Of a stretch of 25,285 nt of DNA, positions 14,614 through 21,647 are shown piece by piece. The stretch is from positions 1 through 25,285 of the forward strand of contig JAFGFO010000154.1 of the NCBI GenBank assembly GCA_016931085.1. Reading direction: 5' to 3'. This DNA is from Thermoflexales bacterium (lineage in GTDB: Bacteria > Chloroflexota > Anaerolineae > Fen-1058). How positions within the stretch are numbered: position 1 is the stretch's first letter; each line of letters begins with the position of its first letter. Under the pieces are notes generated by a model, which was not told the origin of the DNA, did no database searches, and worked only from the letters and a program-made list of their open reading frames with translations. The translations under genes were made by a program, and so were the position numbers.

Positions 14614-14652
14614 CACAGGTGCAACGCACCTTAAAGGTGCGTTGCACCTGTG
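14614..14652 (-). promoter_or_regulatory. Perfect 19-bp hairpin spanning the hdrA-like stop codon, abutting the next ribosome site
   Basis: Arms 14614-14632 and 14634-14652 are perfectly complementary across a single central base. The HdrA-like stop (14631-14633) lies in the loop, and the GGAGGGA ribosome site of the FrhB-like gene begins at the hairpin base. No U-run follows, so termination is unlikely; translational coupling or RNA processing is more plausible. The arms share the GTGCACCTGTGG-type sequence with window-end repeats. Confidence 0.7.
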
Positions 14653-16334
14653 CTTATCGCACCACAAAACTCTGTAACAGCGCGCGCAAAGCCCTCGCCG
14701 TCGTCGCCGGCCAGGAACTCGAGGCGCAGGCGGCGGGGGTCGATGCCGTGCTCGGCCAATTGTCCCTTCAGCGCCTCCACCCGTTGGGCGGCATAGCGAT
14801 TGCCGTCGCCGTGGTGGCACTCACCCGGCGGGCAAGCCCCCAGGAACACGCCCTGCGCCCCGTTGAGAAAGGCCCACAAGATGTGATAGGGGTCGAAGCG
14901 CGCCGAGCAATTCAGGCGGATGATGCGCACGCCGGGCGGGTAGGACAGCCGGCGCGCGCCGGCCACGTCGGCGGCGGCGTAAGCGCTCCACTCGCACGCC
15001 AACGCCACGATGCGGCCGGCCGGCCGCGCCAGGGCCGCGCTGATCTGGGCCAGGATTTCAGCGTCGCCCCCGCCCGGCAGCGTGATGGCCTTGGGCGGGC
15101 AAACTACCAGGCAGTTGCCGCAGCCGGTGCAGCGCAGCGCATCCACGCCCGCCAGCGACAGGGTCCCACTCGGAAGTGGGGCGTCCTCACGTTTGTCCAG
15201 GCTGATGGCGTGAGCCGGGCAGACCGGCACGCAGTTGCCGCAGCCGGTGCACAGGGCCGCCTCGACGCGGGCCGCCGGCGTCTGAACGGTGAGCGCGGGC
15301 TGGCTCAAAAAACGCAGCGCGCGCGCGCCGGTCACGTAAGACTGCAAAAGGGTCGAGGCCGCGTCACCTGGCTGGTGAGCGCTGCCCAGCACGTACACGC
15401 CGTCGTCGGCGTACTGGCCAGGCCGCAGCCGCACGCGCAGCTCGATCATAAAACCGGCCTCGTCCTGGGGCAGGTCCAGCAGCGCGGCCACCTGCCCGAC
15501 CCCAACGTCGTCCTGCGGCGCCGGTCGGCCATCCGCCCCCGCCGCGCGCGCGCCGCTGGCCACGAGGAGCGCGCCGGCGGCGACCGTCACGCCTTGGTCG
15601 TCTCGGACGATGCGGGCGTGGTAATCGCCGGGGCGGCCCGTCACGCCGGCCAGGTGCGCGCCCAACAAGACGTGAATGTGAGGATGGGCAGCGGCCTTTT
15701 CAGCCAGGCTGGCGGCCAGCTCGCGCGGCGAGCCGCCCAAGCGATCCGCTCGCTCGACGAGCGTCACGGCGATGTCGTTGTCGGCCAGCGCCAGCGCCGC
15801 CGCTAGCCCGCTCAACTCGCCGCCGACGACCAGGGCCGACTTGACAATGCGGCCCGTGTGCGAGCTGGCCAGGCTCGCCGCAGCCAAATTCGCCACGCCC
15901 ATCTCGACCAGGCTGGCGGCTTTGTCCGTCGCCGCAGCGCCGTCCCCGGCGTGGACGTAGGCACAGTGTTCGCGGATGTTGGCGACTTGCACGCAGCTTC
16001 CGTCCAGCCCGGCGGCTTGAGCGGCCTGGCGGAACAGCTTGCCGACCAGGCGCGGCGCGCAGCCGGCCACGAGCACGCGATCCAATTGCTGGTGGGTGAT
16101 CGCCGCCCGCAGACGCGCCTGGCCGTCCGGGCTGCACGGGTAGGCGTCACACGCCGCGTACACCACGCTGGGCAGGGCGGCGGCCTGCTGGCGCAAAGCT
16201 TGCGTGTCCACCACTCGAGCGATCTGGCCGCCGCAGTCGCAGATGAAGACGCCCAGGCGGAGTTCCGAGTTCCGAGTTCCGAGTTTTGAGTTTGCGATTT
16301 GCGATTTGCGATTGTCGATCACAGATTGTGGCAT
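14631..16334 (-). CDS. hdrA: HdrA-like flavoprotein fused to an MvhD-like domain
   Basis: HdrA carries the bifurcating FAD of heterodisulfide reductase complexes; MvhD relays electrons to it. The 567-residue protein has the HdrA N-terminal block VFICDCGGQIARVVD (Cys32, Cys34), DRVLVAGCAPRLVGKLF and ANIREHCAYVH, a Rossmann FAD region starting ALVVGGELSGLAAA (171-176 loop), two ferredoxin motifs CTGCGNCVPVCP (from 362) and CTGCGNCLVVCP (from 402), and an MvhD-like C-terminus (about 440-555) with ACEWSAYAAADVAG, RLNCSARFDPY and GACPPGECHHGDGN. Two oddities: the third glycine of the FAD loop is Glu173, and the usual CCxxC of MvhD is reduced to AC..S. The start (ATG 16334, 18 bases after the upstream gene) gives a repeat-encoded leader of about 26 residues. 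Confidence 0.82.
   Translation of the reverse strand: MPQSVIDNRKSQIANSKLGTRNSELRLGVFICDCGGQIARVVDTQALRQQAAALPSVVYAACDAYPCSPDGQARLRAAITHQQLDRVLVAGCAPRLVGKLFRQAAQAAGLDGSCVQVANIREHCAYVHAGDGAAATDKAASLVEMGVANLAAASLASSHTGRIVKSALVVGGELSGLAAALALADNDIAVTLVERADRLGGSPRELAASLAEKAAAHPHIHVLLGAHLAGVTGRPGDYHARIVRDDQGVTVAAGALLVASGARAAGADGRPAPQDDVGVGQVAALLDLPQDEAGFMIELRVRLRPGQYADDGVYVLGSAHQPGDAASTLLQSYVTGARALRFLSQPALTVQTPAARVEAALCTGCGNCVPVCPAHAISLDKREDAPLPSGTLSLAGVDALRCTGCGNCLVVCPPKAITLPGGGDAEILAQISAALARPAGRIVALACEWSAYAAADVAGARRLSYPPGVRIIRLNCSARFDPYHILWAFLNGAQGVFLGACPPGECHHGDGNRYAAQRVEALKGQLAEHGIDPRRLRLEFLAGDDGEGFARAVTEFCGAISTGATHL
15165..15180. repeat. CGGA-loop hairpin inside the hdrA-like gene
   Basis: CCCACT-CGGA-AGTGGG is a six-base-pair hairpin with the same loop as the hairpins at 1291-1314 and 22486-22501. 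It codes for the PLPSGTL segment between the two ferredoxin motifs, in a variable surface loop. Confidence 0.5.
16261..16322. repeat. Tandem repeats encoding the N-terminus of the hdrA-like protein
   Basis: The plus strand reads AGTTCCG units three times, then TTTGAGT, then TTTGCGA units three times, all close to heptamers. On the minus strand this encodes the leader NRKSQIANSKLGTRNSEL before the conserved LGVFICDCGG. The repeat is of the same low-complexity style as the heptamers at 2787-2828. Confidence 0.75.
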
Positions 16335-16352
16335 CGTCTTTTGCCTTATTCG

Positions 16353-17027
16353 TCACGCCAGGCTGTCAAGCTCCACTTCTTCAACCAGGCTCAGGCTGGC
16401 GTCGCCGCACACCTGGCAGTAGAGCCGCTGATAGTCAGAATCGACCGGGTGGACGCTGCGGCAGCCGCTCACGTCGCTCAGCTTGAGCACGCCGGTCGGG
16501 CAGATCAGCACGCACGTGCCGCAGCCGATGCAGCGCGAGGCCTCCACGTGGAACGGGGGGCTGACCTGGCGGGCGATGCCGCGCTTGATCATGCTGATCG
16601 CACTGACGCCGACGATTTCCTGGCAGGCGCGCACGCACAGGCCACATAAAACACAGGCGTCCACCTCCGGCATTTTGTAACGGATCTCCTCGACGCCCAA
16701 CTCCTTGGCCAACGCCACGATCTCCGGCGCATTGTACGACCTGCTCAGTAGCAGCTCGGCAGTGATACGCCGGCTGCGCCGCACGGCCTCGGTATCGGTT
16801 TGGACCACCGCCCCCTCCTCGCACGGGTGCACGCACGAGGCGACCAAGCGGGGTGGACGCGGCGGCTGGATGACTTCGACCACGCACAAGCGGCAGCCGC
16901 CGTAGGGCGCGAGCGCGGGGTGATAGCACAGCGTTGGCACATAGATGCCGTGCTCGCGGCAGGCCTCCAGCAGTGTCCTGCCCTCGGCCACCGTGATGGC
17001 CTGCTTGTCAATGGTCAAGTGAATCAT
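16353..17027 (-). CDS. NuoG N-terminal/HoxU-like ferredoxin subunit (2Fe-2S plus two 4Fe-4S)
   Basis: The 224-residue protein starts MIHLTIDKQAITVAEGRTLL, a plant-type ferredoxin domain with Cys in LCYHPALAPYGGCRLC and ASCVHPC that hold a [2Fe-2S] cluster. Two [4Fe-4S] motifs follow, CVLCGLCVRACQEIVGVSAI and CIGCGTCVLICPTGV, as in the N-terminal part of complex I NuoG, HoxU and HydA-associated subunits. The His-containing cluster region is not evident. A further CQVC near the C-terminus may bind another centre or zinc. ATG 17027 is chosen over two upstream ATGs because AGGA lies six bases before it and the conserved domain begins there. It should carry electrons between the NuoF part of the neighbouring fusion and the HdrA-like protein. 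Confidence 0.86.
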   Translation of the reverse strand: MIHLTIDKQAITVAEGRTLLEACREHGIYVPTLCYHPALAPYGGCRLCVVEVIQPPRPPRLVASCVHPCEEGAVVQTDTEAVRRSRRITAELLLSRSYNAPEIVALAKELGVEEIRYKMPEVDACVLCGLCVRACQEIVGVSAISMIKRGIARQVSPPFHVEASRCIGCGTCVLICPTGVLKLSDVSGCRSVHPVDSDYQRLYCQVCGDASLSLVEEVELDSLA

Positions 17028-17068
17028 TCGAGATCCTGTCATCCTACGGCGCCCCATCTCAGCGGCGC

Positions 17069-17179
17069 ATTTTTATCACGAATGGCACGAATTTACGAAT
17101 GTCACGAATGGATTTCTCGATCTCAACCCATTTTCGTGACATTCGTCCCATTTGCCCCGAAGGGGATTCGTGTTAAAAA
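17069..17179. mobile_element. MITE-like element with CACGAAT terminal inverted repeats, copy 2
   Basis: Ends ATTTTTATCACGAAT (17069-17083) and ATTCGTGTTAAAAAT (17165-17179) are inverted repeats like those of the 12599-12739 copy, and the interior has several CACGAAT and ATTCGTG units. The right end contains the TAA stop codon (17173-17175) of the NuoF-GltD gene, so the element forms the end of that frame. Confidence 0.6.
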
Positions 17180-20100
17180 TCTTTCTTCGTCTCCAGCCAT
17201 TCCAGGTCACAGCGCAAGCAGCGTCTACACTCTTCCTGGATGGCAAGCTCGCCGGCAGACCGTTCCACTTCCGCAAAGCTGTTGCGGCGCTCGTCGAGCG
17301 GGATCACGGGGACAGCCAGCCGCCCAAGTCCGGCATACGCCTCCAGTTGGAATTTTTGCTCGACCGCCTCGTAGACGGGTCGGCTCTTGCCCCTTTCCAC
17401 GCGGCCCGTTCGCAAATAGCGGTCGACCGCCCCGGCAAGCTGATTGCCCTGCGCGACGGCGTGAATGACCGTCGCTGGCTGGCTGCCGCCACCGGCAACG
17501 CCGGCAGCATCGCCGGCGGCAAAGACGGCCGGGCGGGTCGTGGCGAACGACTCGTCGACCACCAGCGCGCCGCCGGGGCTCATCTCGAGCCCATCGCCAC
17601 CTTCCAGATCGACTTCCTGGCCGATGGCGGGGATGAGGACGTCCAGGTCTAACACGAACTGCGAGCCAGGCTCCGGCACGGATCGCCGGCGTCCAGAGGA
17701 GTCGAACTCGCCCAAGACCTGGCGTTGGCACTCGAGGCCCTGCACCCTGCCATCGCCGGTGACCTGGAGGGGCGCGGTCAGGAAATGGAACAGGATGCCT
17801 TCCGCCTGGGCCGCCTCGACTTCCTCTCTGTAGGCCGGCATCTGTTCGCGCTCGCGCCGGTAAACCAGGCGTACTTCTTTGGCTCCCAGCCGCCAGGCCG
17901 TGCGCGCGGCGTCGATGGCCACGTCACCGCCGCCCACCACGCCGACGACTTTGCCGGCCAAGTCGGGCGGATTGCCCAACGCCACCTGGCGCAGAAACGC
18001 CACGCCCGGATAGACGCCGGGCTTGTCCTCGCCTTCAACGTTGAGCGGGCGGCTCTTGTGCGCGCCGATGGCCAGGATGACAGCGCGGTAGCCCTCGGCC
18101 AGGAGCGAGTCGACGCTAAAATCACGCCCCAGGGCGGTCCCGGTCTTGACCTCGATGCCGGCCCGCAGGATCCCCTCGATCTCCTGCTGTAAAAGCTCGC
18201 GCGGGAGGCGATAGGCGGGGATGCCCACCGCCATCATCCCGCCCAGGACGGGCAGCTTTTCCAAGACGGTGACAGGGTAACCTTTTTGCGCCAGCCGCAG
18301 CGCGGCGGTCAGTCCCACCGGCCCACCGCCGACGACGGCGACACGCTCCGGCCTGGCCTCTTCCGGCCGGGGTGGTGTCCAGGGATGTTGCGCCTGGTAG
18401 TCAGCCAAGAGGCGCTTGGCGTGGCGGATGGCGACGGGGGCGTCGACGTCGCCCCGGCGGCAGTGCCTTTCGCAAAAGGCTGGGCAGACGCGGCTGCAGG
18501 CCAGGACGAAGGGATTGGCCTGGCGGTGGATTTCGACCGCCTCGGCGTAGCGTCCCTGGGCGGCCAGGGCCACCCAACTGGGCACGTCCACGCCGGCTGG
18601 GCAGGCGTTGACGCAGCGGGCGCGGACCAGGGAGCGGCAGGCGCCGGCTGCGCAGTGCTTGTCGTAGATGTGCGCGTCGTACTCGTGTCGAAAGTAGCGG
18701 ATGGTTGAGAGGACAGCGTTCGGCGCGGTCTGTCCCAGGCCGCACAACGACGAACGCTTGATTTCTTCGCCCAGTTCCACTAGGTATTCCACGTCACCTG
18801 GCCGGCCCTCTCCCTCGCAGATGCGCTCCAACGTGGCCAGCATGGCCTTGGTGCCCAAGCGGCACGGCACGCACTTGCCGCACGATTCTTCCTGGACGAA
18901 TTTGAGAAAATAGCGCGCCAGGTCGACCATGCAAGTGTCTTCGTCGGTGACGACCATGCCGCCAGAACCCATGATGGCGCCCAGCGCCGTCAAGGCTTCA
19001 TAGTCGATCGGCGTGTCCAGGTGCTCAGCCGGGATACAACCGCCGGAAGGCCCGCCCAACTGCACAGCTTTGAAGCGTTTGCCCTTGGGGATGCCGCCGC
19101 CGATATCGTAAATCACCTCGCGCAGCGTCACACCCATGGGGACCTCGACCAGGCCGGTGTTGTTGATCTTGCCGACGAGCGAAAAGATCTTGGTGCCCTT
19201 GGAGCGGGCCGTGCCGATGGCGGCGTAAGCCTGGCTGCCCTGGCGGACGATGATGGGGACGGTGGCCCAGGTCTCGACGTTGTTGATGTTGGTCGGTTTG
19301 CCCCACAGGCCCGACTCGGCCGGGTAAGGCGGGCGCGGGCGCGGCTCGCCGATGCGCCCTTCAATGGAAGCCATCAGGGCCGTCTCTTCACCGCACACGA
19401 ACGCGCCGGCCCCCAGCCGGACGTTCAGCGAAAAATCCAAGCTGCTGCCCAGGATATTCTGGCCCAAAAGCCCGGCCTGTCCGGCCTGCTGGATGGCGAT
19501 TTGAAGGTTTTCGATGGCCAGCGGGTACTCGGCCCGGATGTACACATAGCCCTGGCGAGCGCCTATAGCGTAGGCGCCCACGACCATCCCTTCGATGACA
19601 CTGTGGGGATTGCCTTCCACGATCGAGCGATCCATGAACGCGCCCGGGTCGCCTTCGTCGGCGTTGCAGATGATATAACCAGCTCCAGCCGCCTGGACGT
19701 TCTTGCGGCAGAGCTCCCACTTGAGGCCAGTCGGAAAGCCCGCCCCGCCGCGCCCGCGCAGGCCGGCGGCTTTGAGCTCGACGATGATGTCCTCGGGCCT
19801 CAGGGCGAGCGCCTTGGCCAACGCGGTGTAACCACCCAAGGCGACGTAATCCTGGATGCGCGTCGGGTCAATTCGCCCGTTCATACCGAGCACCAGCCGT
19901 TTTTGCTTCTGGTAAAACGGCAGATCAGGCTCGGTGTGAATGTGTTGTCCAGTCTGTGGATCGGTATACAAGAGCCGCTCGATCGTCTCGCCGGTGACGA
20001 GCGTCTTGTGCACGATTTCAGGCACATCGGCGGGACTGACCTTTTGGTACGAGAGGCGCTGCGGGTAAATCGTGATCAGCGGCCCACATTCGCAGAAACC

Positions 20101-20307
20101 GGGGCAGCCCGTGCCCACGACTTGAATCACCGTATCCAGCCGGGCGCGGTCGATCTCCTCGCGCAGGCTGGCCAGGACGCGGCGGCTGCCCAAGGCCCGG
20201 CAGCCGGTGCCATCGCACACGCGCAAGACAGGCCGGCTTTCATCCCAGCCGGCGGCCAGCCCGGCCTGCCAAGCCTCGAATTCGGTCGTGGAATGCAAGT
20301 GCTTCAT
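17173..20307 (-). CDS. nuoF: NuoF-GltD fusion: NADH-binding Fe-S flavoprotein joined to glutamate synthase small-subunit-type oxidoreductase
   Basis: The 1044-residue protein has four parts. About 25-110 is a thioredoxin-like [2Fe-2S] domain (CDGTGC 31-36, CPGFC 68-72). About 150-545 is NuoF/HydB: GLRGRGGAGFPTG (182-194) for FMN/NADH, CNADEGDPGAFMDR, an SLBB part, and [4Fe-4S] ligands CGKCVPC (476-482) with Cys522. About 550-640 is the GltD-type Cys domain (CVNACP 565-570, CSRVCPAFCERHC 604-616). About 650-1020 is the FAD/NAD(P)H module (GGGPVG 660-665, GGGDVA 792-797, AGDAAG 931-936), ending in CRRCLRC 1027-1033. Such fusions occur in bacterial electron-bifurcating transhydrogenases. ATG 20307 overlaps the NuoE stop by four bases (ATGA), implying coupled translation. 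Two nucleotide sites suggest that it takes electrons from NADH and/or NADPH. Confidence 0.9.
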   Translation of the reverse strand: MKHLHSTTEFEAWQAGLAAGWDESRPVLRVCDGTGCRALGSRRVLASLREEIDRARLDTVIQVVGTGCPGFCECGPLITIYPQRLSYQKVSPADVPEIVHKTLVTGETIERLLYTDPQTGQHIHTEPDLPFYQKQKRLVLGMNGRIDPTRIQDYVALGGYTALAKALALRPEDIIVELKAAGLRGRGGAGFPTGLKWELCRKNVQAAGAGYIICNADEGDPGAFMDRSIVEGNPHSVIEGMVVGAYAIGARQGYVYIRAEYPLAIENLQIAIQQAGQAGLLGQNILGSSLDFSLNVRLGAGAFVCGEETALMASIEGRIGEPRPRPPYPAESGLWGKPTNINNVETWATVPIIVRQGSQAYAAIGTARSKGTKIFSLVGKINNTGLVEVPMGVTLREVIYDIGGGIPKGKRFKAVQLGGPSGGCIPAEHLDTPIDYEALTALGAIMGSGGMVVTDEDTCMVDLARYFLKFVQEESCGKCVPCRLGTKAMLATLERICEGEGRPGDVEYLVELGEEIKRSSLCGLGQTAPNAVLSTIRYFRHEYDAHIYDKHCAAGACRSLVRARCVNACPAGVDVPSWVALAAQGRYAEAVEIHRQANPFVLACSRVCPAFCERHCRRGDVDAPVAIRHAKRLLADYQAQHPWTPPRPEEARPERVAVVGGGPVGLTAALRLAQKGYPVTVLEKLPVLGGMMAVGIPAYRLPRELLQQEIEGILRAGIEVKTGTALGRDFSVDSLLAEGYRAVILAIGAHKSRPLNVEGEDKPGVYPGVAFLRQVALGNPPDLAGKVVGVVGGGDVAIDAARTAWRLGAKEVRLVYRREREQMPAYREEVEAAQAEGILFHFLTAPLQVTGDGRVQGLECQRQVLGEFDSSGRRRSVPEPGSQFVLDLDVLIPAIGQEVDLEGGDGLEMSPGGALVVDESFATTRPAVFAAGDAAGVAGGGSQPATVIHAVAQGNQLAGAVDRYLRTGRVERGKSRPVYEAVEQKFQLEAYAGLGRLAVPVIPLDERRNSFAEVERSAGELAIQEECRRCLRCDLEWLETKKDF

Positions 20308-20795
20308 GGCTTGGCTTCTTCCTCGGCTTGCGCGATGCCGGCGAGGAGCTGGTCGATCTTTTGCGGCGTCATCTGCCCCGAGTACTCGCTGTCGTTCACG
20401 ACGATGGGTCCCAACGCGCACGCTCCCAGGCAATTGACCGTTTCCAGCGTAAACTGCCGGTCGCGGGTCGTGCTTCCGGCCTGGATGCCCAGCTTGCTCT
20501 CCAGCCGCGCCAGCACCTGCGGGCTACCGCGCACGTGGCAAGCGGTGCCCATGCACACGTGCAGGCAGTGCTTGCCCTTGGGTTTGAGGCTGAAGGCGTT
20601 GTAGAATGTGGCCACGCTGTAGGCTTGCGAAAGCGGCACGCCCAGCCGTTCACTGGCCAGCAGCAGCGCCTCGGGCGGCAGGTAACGGCAGCGGGCCTGG
20701 ATGCGCGCCAGAGCCGTGATCAAGGCGCCGTCGCCGCGTGCTTCCTGCTCGATAATGTTGTGGATGTCGTCGAGTTCGTCGATAGAGATGGCCAT
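20304..20795 (-). CDS. nuoE: NuoE/HydC-like [2Fe-2S] thioredoxin-fold subunit
   Basis: NuoE-type subunits pair with NuoF in NADH-oxidising modules. The 163-residue protein has the helical N-terminal part (RIQARCRYLPPEALLLASERLG, VATFYNAFSLKPKGKH) and the thioredoxin-like cluster domain with ligands CMGTAC and CLGAC followed by GPIVVND. Length matches the family. No good Shine-Dalgarno sequence precedes ATG 20795, but the family start agrees. The stop overlaps the start of the NuoF-GltD gene. It would place a [2Fe-2S] cluster next to the NuoF FMN, which in bifurcating HydABC-type complexes has a gating role; here that is only inference. Confidence 0.92.
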   Translation of the reverse strand: MAISIDELDDIHNIIEQEARGDGALITALARIQARCRYLPPEALLLASERLGVPLSQAYSVATFYNAFSLKPKGKHCLHVCMGTACHVRGSPQVLARLESKLGIQAGSTTRDRQFTLETVNCLGACALGPIVVNDSEYSGQMTPQKIDQLLAGIAQAEEEAKP

Positions 20796-20897
20796 ACTAG
20801 GATGGTTTCAGGTTTCAAGATTCCAGGTCAAGCCTGAGTGCCACCGACTTTGGCGAGGAGCATGCCGCTCAGGAGGAGGCACTGAGGGTCACGTGTG

Positions 20898-21434
20898 TCA
20901 TGCAGTGCGCGACCAGACCTGGATCGGGCGGACGTACAAGCTGTGCACCAACGCGCCGTAGCCTCGCCGCTCGCGCACCTCGGCATCGTCCACCATTTGC
21001 ACGTCGAGGGTATAACAGGCCGAGGCGGCTTGCTTGCAGCGGAGCCGGCCGCGCACCCTCCCAGACAGGCTCGTGTCCAACGCTTCTACCAGCGCGTGCA
21101 GCGCCGCGCTCTTGCGTTTCACCCAGGCCACCATGTTGATGCTCGATGGCGGCTGGGCGACCGGCGCGCCATTTCCTAATGGCGCATCGCCACCCTGGGC
21201 ATATTCAGGCTCGAACACATAAACCGCCTTGACGGTCGGGTCTATCTGGCCCAGGTATTCGGCGACCTGCTTGGCCAGGCCATAGCAAAAGTAACTGCAT
21301 ACATCGCACTTGCCGTCACGCAGGGCCGTCTTGGCTTTTTTGCCATCTCCGCTAAAAGCCTTGCTGGCGCAGAACGCCAAGGCTTTGTCGATCATTCCAT
21401 CGGCTAGCTTCGGGTCAATCTGTACAGCAGACAT
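20898..21434 (-). CDS. Uncharacterised 178-residue Cys-containing protein, first gene of the redox locus
   Basis: I do not recognise a family. The protein is hydrophilic, has no signal peptide or membrane segment, and begins MSAVQIDPKLADGMIDKALAF. It carries a compact Cys motif CDVCSYFC (Cys43, Cys46, Cys50), with further Cys at 22 and in RLRCKQAASACY; together these could hold metal. A predicted beta-rich core is VKAVYVFEPEYAQGG and INMVAWVKRKSAALH. AAGGAGAG at 21439-21446 supports ATG 21434. It precedes nuoE by 102 bases on the same strand and is the first gene after a candidate promoter and palindrome, so it may be an accessory or assembly factor of the redox complex. That link rests on position only. 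Confidence 0.6.
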   Translation of the reverse strand: MSAVQIDPKLADGMIDKALAFCASKAFSGDGKKAKTALRDGKCDVCSYFCYGLAKQVAEYLGQIDPTVKAVYVFEPEYAQGGDAPLGNGAPVAQPPSSINMVAWVKRKSAALHALVEALDTSLSGRVRGRLRCKQAASACYTLDVQMVDDAEVRERRGYGALVHSLYVRPIQVWSRTA

Positions 21435-21482
21435 TTCGCTCTCCTTTTCGCGTTGCGCTCCCCGACGAGGAGCCGGTCGATC

Positions 21483-21522
21483 CTACACCTTGAGTGTAGC
21501 ACAGGAGAGATGAAAAAGTCAT
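21483..21522 (-). promoter_or_regulatory. Candidate promoter with a palindromic operator ahead of the redox locus
   Basis: On the minus strand ATGACT (21517-21522) and TACACT (21493-21498) are 18 bases apart, each four of six to consensus, so the promoter is weak. A perfect palindrome CTACAC-N5-GTGTAG (21483-21499) overlaps the -10 box, where a repressor could act. A second short hairpin, GCTCC and GGAGC (21457-21473), lies in the leader. Confidence 0.35.
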
Positions 21523-21559
21523 AAAAAAGGGGGACGAAAACATGAAAGGAACGTGAAAA

Positions 21560-21635
21560 GTAGGGGCGACCCCCTGTGGTCGCCCACAGCAGAAACAAGG
21601 GTCTGCTCAGGGCAGACACAGGGGTCTGCCCCTAC
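21560..21635. repeat. Composite double-hairpin repeat after the response regulator gene
   Basis: It opens GTAGGGGC and closes GCCCCTAC, with two hairpins: GGGCGACC/GGTCGCCC (21564-21571 with 21578-21585) and GGGCAGAC/GTCTGCCC (21610-21617 with 21624-21631). The layout is the same as that of the repeat at 5-60 though the stem sequences differ. It lies between the response regulator stop and the redox locus promoter and may end transcription. Confidence 0.8.
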
Positions 21636-21647
21636 ATGCGCAGTTTC

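Noticed and set aside
13317..15806. Very long plus-strand ORF (829 aa) across the FrhB-like and HdrA-like genes
   Set aside because: It is an antisense shadow in GC-rich DNA: low-complexity His/Arg/Ala composition and no recognisable motif, whereas the opposite strand has two clear Fe-S flavoproteins.
20308..20433. N-terminal extension of the NuoF-GltD protein to 20433
   Set aside because: The 42 extra residues are Arg-rich and overlap NuoE coding sequence; the ATGA overlap at 20304-20307 is a better start.
19021..20604. Plus-strand ORF of 527 aa opposite nuoF-gltD
   Set aside because: Antisense shadow; all conserved cofactor motifs lie on the minus strand.
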